In this document: positions 1 to 6,400 of the stretch, one piece after another | Position numbering within the stretch: the first letter of the stretch is position 1 | Layout of the letters: each line of letters begins with the position of its first letter | Source: a virus | Length of the DNA stretch: 35,281 bases | Direction: 5' to 3' (one strand) | Virus record (IMG/VR): IMGVR_UViG_3300025674_000162 | Location: 1 to 35,281 of that record | Made by a program: the position numbers and the translations under genes | The notes under the pieces: model-generated | The model's input: only the letters and a program-made list of their open reading frames with translations | Database searches by the model: none | Told to the model about the DNA's origin: nothing

Positions 1-47
1 TCTGGATTGTTATAGAAATCATCAACAACAATTATGTTTTGTCTCAT
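1..47 (-). CDS. Start of a small CDS, possibly a second 2OG-Fe(II) oxygenase (partial)
   Basis: The 5' end of a minus-strand gene that leaves the window. Its ATG (45-47) overlaps the TGA stop of the 2OG oxygenase gene in an ATGA arrangement, so the two are probably translationally coupled. Only about 15 codons are visible: MRQNIIVVDDFYNNP. The start 'IIVVDDFYxxP' is typical of a family of small phage and bacterial proteins annotated as 2OG-Fe(II) oxygenases, in which a buried strand is followed by Asp-Asp-Phe-Tyr and Pro. No catalytic residue lies inside the window, so the family is an inference from this short stretch. The frame is open to the edge and the coupling is clear, so I am fairly sure it is a gene and only moderately sure of the family. 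Confidence 0.55.
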   Translation of the reverse strand, partial: MRQNIIVVDDFYNNP

Positions 48-601
48 CTCCAATCAGGCCCCTCAAACCAACACACAACACTGTTACGAACACCTTTTGT
101 GACAGGAGTTACCCAGTGTTCTATAAAAGACGGAAACCATATAACTGTTCCTTGTTCAAAATAATCTTGTGGTTTTTCATTCTGAACATCAAGAGTAAGT
201 CTACCACCTTCGTATGTCTTTGGATCTGTAAGTTGTAATACCACAGATAACTTGCGATGTTTATCTGTCTCATTTAACCAAAACACATCATGATGTCTTT
301 TATACTCACCACGATCCTTCTCATGATATTCTCCAAGTTGCATGTATTCAAGATCGTCAATATGAAATCCAAAAAAGTCACGATTGACTTGTGTGGTCAA
401 TATCCACATTCTTTCAAATACATCGCGGTATATATCTTGTTTCATCCACTTGACTTTACTCCTGCGGTAAGACAAGTCAGGATTCTCACCATTTAGACCT
501 TGATTGGCCTGAATGGCGGGTAAGTTAATGCTGCGATCTATAATACTTTTACACTCATCTGAAGAAAATGCGTTCCTCCAAATGGCCCATTCGGCATTCA
601 T
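44..601 (-). CDS. 2OG-Fe(II) oxygenase (prolyl-4-hydroxylase / PKHD-type)
   Basis: A 185-residue protein with the double-stranded beta-helix signature of Fe(II)/2-oxoglutarate dioxygenases. The metal triad is visible as H103-x-D105 (in KRHHDVFW) and H162 (in EHWVTPV). R172, ten residues after the distal His, would bind the 2OG carboxylate. The EGG turn at 131-133 and the run 'GTVIWFPSFIEHWVTPV' are characteristic of the PKHD/P4H branch, which hydroxylates protein side chains (Pro, Lys or others) or small substrates. The gene lies just after the terminator hairpin at 610-649 and overlaps the next gene by ATGA. No Shine-Dalgarno sits at normal distance; the only AGGAG is inside the hairpin's 3' arm, 14 nt from the ATG. 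The substrate cannot be read from sequence. The collagen-like fibre encoded upstream is one candidate. Confidence 0.85.
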   Translation of the reverse strand: MNAEWAIWRNAFSSDECKSIIDRSINLPAIQANQGLNGENPDLSYRRSKVKWMKQDIYRDVFERMWILTTQVNRDFFGFHIDDLEYMQLGEYHEKDRGEYKRHHDVFWLNETDKHRKLSVVLQLTDPKTYEGGRLTLDVQNEKPQDYFEQGTVIWFPSFIEHWVTPVTKGVRNSVVCWFEGPDWR

Positions 602-609
602 TTGACATT

Positions 610-649
610 AAAATACTCCTAGAACTATACCACAAAGTTCTAGGAGTAT
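610..649 (-). terminator. Intrinsic terminator closing the fibre block
   Basis: A perfect 14-bp inverted repeat (613-626 with 636-649, 9-nt loop) lies between the tail-fibre chaperone gene and the 2OG oxygenase gene. Read on the minus strand the stem is followed by TTTTAAT, a short U tract, so it should terminate leftward transcription from the fibre genes. On the plus strand no U tract follows. The AGGAG in the 3' arm is also the only candidate ribosome binding site for the next gene, whose ATG is at 601, so the hairpin may also hide that site in read-through transcripts. Confidence 0.75.
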
Positions 650-711
650 CAAGCATTGACAAAAAGTTAATTCACAAGTAGGATCACTCTGTCAGGTTTC
701 GAATGAACTTG

Positions 712-1179
712 TCAGCTATAAGTAACAGCTGGTTTAGAGGGCCAGGTTGGATTTTCTGTTGGATTGGATCTAATAGCTCTCAGTGATGCTCTATATGCAT
801 CCCACTCAGATTGATTTGCAAGACCAACATCAGGTAGTGCAGCAAAGTCACTCTGTCTTAAAAGAAGGGTAGCATACTCTTTCACCGTACCATAGAAACC
901 CTGCATGTCTCCATAGATCGATTCTGGACCATCTAACTTAGCAAATTTTTGACGAACTTCACCCTCACTCACAATTAAGTTATACTTTTCTTGCAGTTGA
1001 GCTACTGTTGGTTTGGGAATATCGTTGGAAGAACCCCAACGTAATCCATTTGTGATGTTTCCAAATTCATCAAACTCAGCATCAGCATCTGTGATGGTCC
1101 CAGCAGCAGACCAATCATAAGCAAGATAATACTTATTGAGAACGTAACCGGCGGCTTCTAAAGAAATTGAGGCAGACAT
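712..1179 (-). CDS. Tail-fibre assembly chaperone-like protein
   Basis: A 155-residue soluble protein with no signal peptide or membrane segment. Its C-terminus, with 'SEWDAYRASLRAIRSNP' followed by 'PTWPSKP', matches the ending common to phage tail-fibre assembly chaperones (the Phage_tail_APC type: W-x-x-Y-R-x-x-L-R, then a proline-rich 'WPxxP' tail). Such proteins help trimeric fibres fold and usually sit directly downstream of the adhesin, as here: it is the last gene of the fibre block, after three tandem adhesin-like paralogues, and is followed by a terminator. Residues 1-90 are not recognised. Two late promoter cores lie upstream (1235-1242 and 1203-1210). The ATG at 1179 is the only reasonable start; no strong Shine-Dalgarno is visible. 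Confidence 0.55.
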   Translation of the reverse strand: MSASISLEAAGYVLNKYYLAYDWSAAGTITDADAEFDEFGNITNGLRWGSSNDIPKPTVAQLQEKYNLIVSEGEVRQKFAKLDGPESIYGDMQGFYGTVKEYATLLLRQSDFAALPDVGLANQSEWDAYRASLRAIRSNPTENPTWPSKPAVTYS

Positions 1180-1202
1180 AATTTTAAAAAAGTGATCGTT
1201 TT

Positions 1203-1210
1203 TATTTATT
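1203..1210 (-). promoter_or_regulatory. T4-type late promoter core AATAAATA
   Basis: GGTAATAAATAAAAACG on the minus strand contains AATAAATA, one mismatch from the T4 late consensus TATAAATA, 23 nt before the ATG of the chaperone-like gene. Spacing suits a late transcript with a leader of about 15-20 nt. Confidence 0.45.
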
Positions 1211-1234
1211 ACCTAAAAATGTTATTTTATTGGG

Positions 1235-1242
1235 TTATTTAG
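1235..1242 (-). promoter_or_regulatory. T4-type late promoter core CTAAATAA over a stop codon
   Basis: CTAAATAAC on the minus strand. Its TAA is the stop codon of the 182-residue paralogue gene. The same CTAAATAAC occurs at 2817-2824, 33281-33288 and 34367-34374 in front of other genes, which supports it as a phage late promoter rather than chance. It is 55 nt from the next ATG and may act with the AATAAATA at 1203-1210. Confidence 0.5.
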
Positions 1243-1787
1243 CTATAACTGAAATCACCCGTTTGAATTGATCCGTGGAGAGCGGGGTCCATTGTAAATT
1301 CTCTCACCCATATAACGGATCCATAAGGTCTAATTCTGCCATCATCTTGACCACCAGAATTATTCCACCTGGCAAATGGGTTGGAGCTGTCGGTGTTAGC
1401 ACAGTTCCAACCCATAGTAATTTGAACATCTCCTTTAGGTGCATAAAATATGTCATTACCATTGATATGGTTGATTGTATTCGCCCATGCACTGTAGGTG
1501 TAATTAAATGCACCACTCTTTTGGCCGTTTACTTCAATATATGTTCCACAATCACCAGAGGCATTATTATTTCCTTGAATTTGAGCAGAGATCAAAAGAT
1601 ATGTTTCATCATAGTCACCTAACTTTTCAGCAGTGAATTTCCACATCTCATAGAAGCTTCTTGCGGAGAGAGCTTGTGAAGTTGCATTTCTATATTGTTT
1701 CCAATTCACAAGGCCGCCGACTGTGGACCTAATGTGTTCTCCGCTGGTATTTTGGATAGACGATCCAGAGATCCTTACGGTGCTCAT
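1239..1787 (-). CDS. Putative virion adhesin paralogue C (182 aa)
   Basis: One of three tandem related proteins of unknown function in the fibre block. Shared features with the gene at 2296-2802: start 'MST-x-R', then 'RxATxxA', 'SGxCGTYxxV', 'FxYTY/YQY', 'GWxxxNxDxxxPFA' and 'DDGRxR' followed by a 'VIWVREF / VIHVWEV' strand. The pattern suggests a compact beta-sandwich rather than an enzyme; no catalytic motif is seen. The ATG at 1787 overlaps the previous stop as ATGA, and GAGGT lies 6 nt upstream. This copy has a C-terminal extension of about 18 residues ending in 'GDFSYS'. Its place between a giant fibre and a fibre chaperone points to a tail-tip or fibre-associated structural role, which is inference. 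Confidence 0.6.
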   Translation of the reverse strand: MSTVRISGSSIQNTSGEHIRSTVGGLVNWKQYRNATSQALSARSFYEMWKFTAEKLGDYDETYLLISAQIQGNNNASGDCGTYIEVNGQKSGAFNYTYSAWANTINHINGNDIFYAPKGDVQITMGWNCANTDSSNPFARWNNSGGQDDGRIRPYGSVIWVREFTMDPALHGSIQTGDFSYS

Positions 1788-2299
1788 ACTAGTACCTCAT
1801 ACATGATGAACGATGTTGCTTGGTTGGCGCCTCTGGCATCATTTTGGCCCCTCATGGCATTGTAAGTAGTTAGTGGATATTGATTTCCAGTTCTAACTCT
1901 ATATCCAAATCTAAATATATGAGACCCTGCTGCTAATGTGGTCCATTCACCTAAAAAATTTACAACATTTGGATAAGTGGAAGTTTGATATGCACCATCA
2001 ATATTATGATATCGTGTAGTTGCTCCACTTGTTTGACATTGTACATACTCACCCTGTATACCAGAAACGGTGTTACGGCCAAGTCTCACTCCATGGCAGA
2101 CAAGCTTACTGCTAGCAGCACTATTTAATTTGTTGAAAGTCCAATAAAATACAAAAGCTTCAACGTCGTTAGTGGCCCTCGTTATTTGACTTTTTACGAT
2201 TACAGGTTGAGTCTTAACAATAGAACCTGCACCACCCGTGAACATGTTACCGCCAGTAGCGGTTTGTATCGTATTTACCTTAAGTGATACACTACTCAC
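1784..2299 (-). CDS. Putative virion adhesin paralogue B (171 aa, GTG start)
   Basis: Middle member of the tandem trio. I place the start at GTG 2297-2299 rather than the TTG at 2314: GTG is preceded by GGGAGGT at a 6-nt spacing, makes a GTGA overlap with the upstream stop, and gives an N-terminus (SSVSLKVNTIQTATGGNMF) that aligns with 'MSTVRISGSSIQNTSGEHI' and 'MSTLRANRIENEKGHLMM' of its neighbours. The body is divergent but keeps an aromatic first half (AFVFYWTF), a central Cys-containing loop (VCHGVRLGR, VQCQTSG), 'WTTLAAGSHIFRFGYRVRTGN' near the place where the neighbours have their Gly-Trp strand, and the terminal strand 'FIMYEVLV' matching 'VIHVWEVLL'. Function unknown; probably a virion component. 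Confidence 0.6.
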   Translation of the reverse strand: MSSVSLKVNTIQTATGGNMFTGGAGSIVKTQPVIVKSQITRATNDVEAFVFYWTFNKLNSAASSKLVCHGVRLGRNTVSGIQGEYVQCQTSGATTRYHNIDGAYQTSTYPNVVNFLGEWTTLAAGSHIFRFGYRVRTGNQYPLTTYNAMRGQNDARGANQATSFIMYEVLV

Positions 2300-2802
2300 A
2301 GTAGCACCTCCCAAACGTGAATTACAGCAGTTTGTTGATATCTGCGGCCGTCATCTCTTCCATCACCACCACAGAAATAAGCGAATGGTCTGCCGGTATC
2401 ACTATTGTTATGGGCCCATCCTGCTGTTATTGCATGATTTCCAGCACCAAGAGTCGTCACTTCCATCAATCCAACAACAGTAATTGTTCCACTAGGATAC
2501 CAATTATTGTATTGATATGTAAAATCATAACCTCTGGCGCCGCCGACATCAACATAAGTACCACAGTTACCAGATTGTCGGTTGCAGCCGTTTAGATTGG
2601 CTTCAACAAATAACGTACTTACAGTTGAACCATAAGTTTTAGTTACGTTACCAGCATTCCAAAACACCGCTGCATTAGAGTTAGATATGGCAGACTCTGT
2701 TGCAGTTCTAAACTGAGTAAATTTAACACATTGTCTGCCATCTGAGGACATCATTAGATGTCCCTTCTCATTTTCAATTCTATTTGCTCTTAGGGTACTC
2801 AT
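2296..2802 (-). CDS. Putative virion adhesin paralogue A (168 aa)
   Basis: First member of the tandem trio. Recognisable blocks are 'FRTATESAISN' (about 31-41), 'SGNCGTYVDVGG' (77-88), 'GAGNHAITAGWAHNNSDTGRPFAYF', and 'GDGRDDGRRYQQTAVIHVWEVLL' at the C-terminus. The Gly- and Asn-rich loops between beta strands resemble small phage adhesin or decoration domains, but I recognise no named family. A late promoter core (CTAAATAA, 2817-2824) lies 14 nt upstream of the ATG, so this gene begins its own late transcript for the trio and the chaperone-like gene. The leader CATAAAAAAAGTTC has no clear Shine-Dalgarno. Confidence 0.6.
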   Translation of the reverse strand: MSTLRANRIENEKGHLMMSSDGRQCVKFTQFRTATESAISNSNAAVFWNAGNVTKTYGSTVSTLFVEANLNGCNRQSGNCGTYVDVGGARGYDFTYQYNNWYPSGTITVVGLMEVTTLGAGNHAITAGWAHNNSDTGRPFAYFCGGDGRDDGRRYQQTAVIHVWEVLL

Positions 2803-2816
2803 GAACTTTTTTTATG

Positions 2817-2824
2817 TTATTTAG
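2817..2824 (-). promoter_or_regulatory. T4-type late promoter core CTAAATAA over a stop codon
   Basis: Minus strand ATCTAAATAACATAAAA. The TAA at 2821-2823 is the stop of the 57-residue gene, so stop and promoter core are superimposed. It lies 14 nt before the ATG of paralogue A. Confidence 0.55.
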
Positions 2825-2994
2825 ATGATGACCCAATAACCGCCGGAACTAACAGTTACGGTTACCCCACTATTTATAGTGATTGGGCCTATACTTAAGG
2901 AGTTATTTCCACTGGAAATTGTTGTGTTGGAAGTAACGGTATTTGAGTTCTGCATTACAGAACCACCACCGCCAGCACCGATGGTTTGTGACAT
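2821..2994 (-). CDS. 57-residue fibre-cap-like mini-protein
   Basis: A short gene easily missed: ATG at 2992-2994, stop TAA at 2821-2823, 57 codons. Its ATG overlaps the preceding TAA by one base (TAATG), and CGGAGGT lies 3-4 nt upstream, at the end of the preceding gene. It starts MSQTIGAGGGGSVMQNSN and ends with a beta-rich segment, SIGPITINSG then VTVTVSSGGYWVII. That ending closely matches the last 25 residues of the 2030-residue fibre at 15911 (SVGPLVIESG, YTITVEDGATWTIV). The protein therefore looks like a free-standing copy of a fibre C-terminal cap or trimerisation segment. It has no predicted enzyme motif. The coupling, the Shine-Dalgarno and the paralogy make it a credible gene; the role is inference. 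Confidence 0.7.
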   Translation of the reverse strand: MSQTIGAGGGGSVMQNSNTVTSNTTISSGNNSLSIGPITINSGVTVTVSSGGYWVII

Positions 2995-3416
2995 TAGACC
3001 TCCGTAGCTCCTGTGTAGTAATCAGTTGACTTGAGATGATTGTATGCCTGAGTCAGAATTGAATCAGAACTGTCAGGATCAATCATAAATTTAATATCAA
3101 ATGATGTACCATCAGTGTACAATCCATTCACGCCAACTTCAGTAGGAGAGTTACCAAAAGCACCAATAGCTTGTTTACCATTCTGTCTGGCTTCTTGTGA
3201 AGCATATACAAGAATGGAAATCCAACCAATGTATCCTGCTCTCCAATAGACTTCAGGACCACGATCACCATCAGTTAGACCATCTTCTCTTGATGAATCT
3301 GGTGGTGGAGCAATGTCCTGAAGTCTTTTTTCAGTTTTGACGTTGGTGATGAGGTGATAGGCATTATCTACCACCACACCAGTGCCAGGAATTTCAAAGT
3401 CTCTCAATAAGGCCAT
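2994..3416 (-). CDS. Hypothetical virion-associated protein (140 aa)
   Basis: Unrecognised 140-residue protein starting MALLRDFEIPGTGVVVDNAYHLITNV. It contains a Pro/Asp-rich stretch (35-50), then 'VYWRAGYIGWISILVYASQEARQNGKQAIGAF' with aromatic beta strands, and a polar C-terminus ending 'ATEV'. No signal peptide or membrane helix. The beginning (a strand, then 'NAYHLI') resembles small phage proteins that accompany tail fibres, but I cannot assign a family. It lies one base after the giant fibre gene, with GGGGAG 5 nt upstream of the ATG, and overlaps the 57-residue gene by one base, so all three are probably made from one transcript. A role in fibre attachment or assembly is inferred only from position. 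Confidence 0.6.
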   Translation of the reverse strand: MALLRDFEIPGTGVVVDNAYHLITNVKTEKRLQDIAPPPDSSREDGLTDGDRGPEVYWRAGYIGWISILVYASQEARQNGKQAIGAFGNSPTEVGVNGLYTDGTSFDIKFMIDPDSSDSILTQAYNHLKSTDYYTGATEV

Positions 3417-3417
3417 C

Positions 3418-6400
3418 TTACTCCCCTAACTTTTTCTTGAGTTCGTCAAGTTCTTTTCTCATAGTATTTATTACTTCATTCTGTTCCTTGACTGCCTCAA
3501 TCAACAGTGCAGTCAGGTTTCCATACTCAACTGAATACTCATCAACATCCTCAGCATAAGTAACAACCTCGGGAACAACTTGCTCAACTTCTTGAGCAAT
3601 CAGACCCATCTTGGTTCCTTCCTTACGGTTCTTAGCCTTTGTAAGATCCCATTCGAAAGTAACACCACGGAGTTTGAGAACCTTATCTAATGGACTTTCA
3701 ATAGTCTCAATGTTCTTCTTGAGTCTGACATCAGATGCAGCAGTGATAGTTCCAGTTGCATAAATGTCACCAGTAACATAAAGTTCATATGTAGATGATG
3801 TAGTAGATCCAGTAATGCCAAGGCAATTGTTACTATGATCATAGAATAATGCCCAGCGACTACCACCTTCCCAATATAATCCACCACGACCATTACCAGC
3901 ATTATCAAAGATCAGGTGTGGATCATTACTTGCTTGGTCAAATGCTAAACCATACCAACCATTTCTAGATCCCTGAACATTCCATGATCCATAAGATGTT
4001 GCAGTGTTGGTTAGGAAATTTGCACCGTTAGTAGCATTGTAAATACCTGGATCAGTTCTCAACCAGTTATATGAATAGGCATAGTTAGATGTGCCATTAA
4101 TTTGGAATCTCAGAGTAGAACGATCATTGTAGTCATTCCAGAATCTATAACCACTGTAACTTGCATTAGCACCAAAACTAATACCAGTATGGTAGTTAAT
4201 TGCAAGGTCTGGGTATGGAGAACTCCATGCACCATCTTCTTGGAAGATATCATAACCATAAGAAGAAACAGCAAGGTTTGAATCACCACCAGCATCTCTA
4301 GATTTCAGAGTTTTATAAAGTAGTCTAGTTCCATCATAAGTGACATTTGCAGCACCAGCAGGTGATCCACCATTATTGTAGATGAATTGTGTATTTGATC
4401 CTGCTACAGGGCCTGGAGGACCTTGTGGACCCTGAGGGCCTTGTGGTCCTTGTGGACCAGTGGCACCCTTTTGACCTTTAGTTCCTTGTGGACCTTGTGG
4501 GCCAGTGGGACCAGCAGCACCTTGAGGACCAGTGGGACCTTGAGGACCTGTTGCACCCTTTTGACCTTTGGTTCCTTGTGGACCTTGAGCACCAGTAGCA
4601 CCCTTTTGTCCTTTGGTTCCTTGAGGGCCCTGTGGACCTGTTGGACCCTGAGCACCTTGAGGACCTTGTGGACCAGTGGCACCCTGGGCACCCTGGGCAC
4701 CTTTCTGTCCCTTCTCACCCTGAGGACCTGTTGCACCTTGAGGACCTGTTGCACCTTGAGGACCCTGAGCACCTAGTTGACCCTTTTGGCCCTTAGTACC
4801 TTGAGCACCTTGAGGACCCTGAGCACCTTGAGGACCTTGAGCACCCTGAACACCCTTTTGTCCCTTCTCACCCTGAGGACCTGTGGGACCTTGTGGACCC
4901 TGAGGACCAGTGGCACCCTGAGGACCTTGAGGGCCGGTAGGACCTGTTGCACCCTTCTGACCCTTAGTTCCCTGAGGGCCCTGAGCACCAGTTGCACCCT
5001 TTTGACCTTTGGTTCCCTGTCCACCAGTAGCGCCTTGAGGACCTTGAGGACCAATCTCACCTTTCTGACCTTTAGTTCCCTGAGGACCTTGAGGACCTTG
5101 AGGACCTTGTGGACCAGTTACACCCTTCTGTCCTTTTTCACCCTTGTTACCTTGAGGACCAGTAGGACCTGTTGGGCCAGTAGGACCAGTTAGACCTTGT
5201 GGACCCTGAGCACCAGTTTGTCCTTTCTGACCCTTCTGACCAGTAGGACCTTGAGCACCAGTTTGTCCCTTTTGTCCTTTGGTTCCTTGTGGACCTTGAG
5301 CACCTTGGGGACCAATCTCACCTTTCTGACCCTTAGTTCCCTGAGGACCCTGAGCACCAGTTTGTCCCTTTTGACCCTTAGTTCCTTGAGGACCTGTAGG
5401 ACCTTGAGGACCCGTTGGGCCGGTAGGACCTTGAGGACCTGTTGCACCCTGAGCACCCTTCTGTCCCTTCTCACCTTGGATACCTTGAACACCCTGAGCA
5501 CCTTGAGGACCAGTGGCACCCTTCTGTCCCTTCTGACCCTGAGGGCCGGTAGGACCCTGAGCACCTTGAGGACCTTGTGGACCAGTGGCACCCTGAGCAC
5601 CCTGAGCACCCTTTTGACCCTTGGTTCCTTGAGGACCCTGAGCACCTTGAGGACCTTGAGGACCAGTGACACCCTTCTGTCCTTTTTCACCCTGAGGGCC
5701 GGTTGGACCCTGAGCACCCTGAGGACCTTGTGGACCAGTAGCGCCCTGAGCACCTTGAGCACCCTTCTGACCTTTAGTTCCCTGAGGGCCCTGAGCACCT
5801 TGTGGACCTTGAGGACCAGTTACACCCTTCTGTCCTTTTTCACCCTGAGGCCCGAGTTCACCCTTTTGACCCTTCGTTCCTTGAGGACCTTGAGCACCCT
5901 GAGCACCTTGAGCACCCTTCTGACCCTTGGTTCCTTGAGGACCTGTAGGACCTTGAGCACCCTGAGGACCCTGGTCACCCTTTTGTCCTTTCTCACCTTG
6001 AGGGCCGAGCGCACCCTTTTGACCCTTATCACCTTGAGCACCCTTCTGACCTTGAGCACCAGTGTCACCCTTCTGACCCTTAGCACCATCAACACCAGCA
6101 GAACCTTGAGCACCAAGTTCACCTTTCTGACCCTTGGTTCCTTGAATACCCTGAGCACCTTTCTGACCTTTATCTCCAGTGACACCGACTTCACCCTTCT
6201 GACCTTTATCACCTTGAGGGCCTTGAAGTGCAGCGGTAGAGATCTTCTCCCACTTAACACCACTTGCATCACCAATCAGAACGGATGTTGCAGCACCAAC
6301 GTTGTTATAGAAGTCTTTAAGGTATGAATCAAGTTCTACAGTGCCACTGAATGTGGACACACCAGAGTTGACGACACCATCAACAGAAGCCGTTCCTGTT

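Noticed and set aside
656-684. Plus-strand TTGACA-17 bp-TAGGAT promoter-like pair
   Set aside because: No plus-strand gene follows; it would only run antisense into the fibre chaperone-like gene, so chance or at most antisense transcription.
2300-2314. TTG start at 2314 for the middle paralogue
   Set aside because: GTG 2299 has an ideal Shine-Dalgarno, makes a GTGA overlap and aligns with the starts of both neighbours.
4423-6327. Long plus-strand and other-frame open frames opposite the collagen-like repeat (up to 376 codons)
   Set aside because: They are products of the Gly-X-Y DNA repeat read in other frames, giving monotonous Leu/Thr/Ser or Leu/Arg/Val strings with no ribosome binding sites; the sense frame is a clear fibre.
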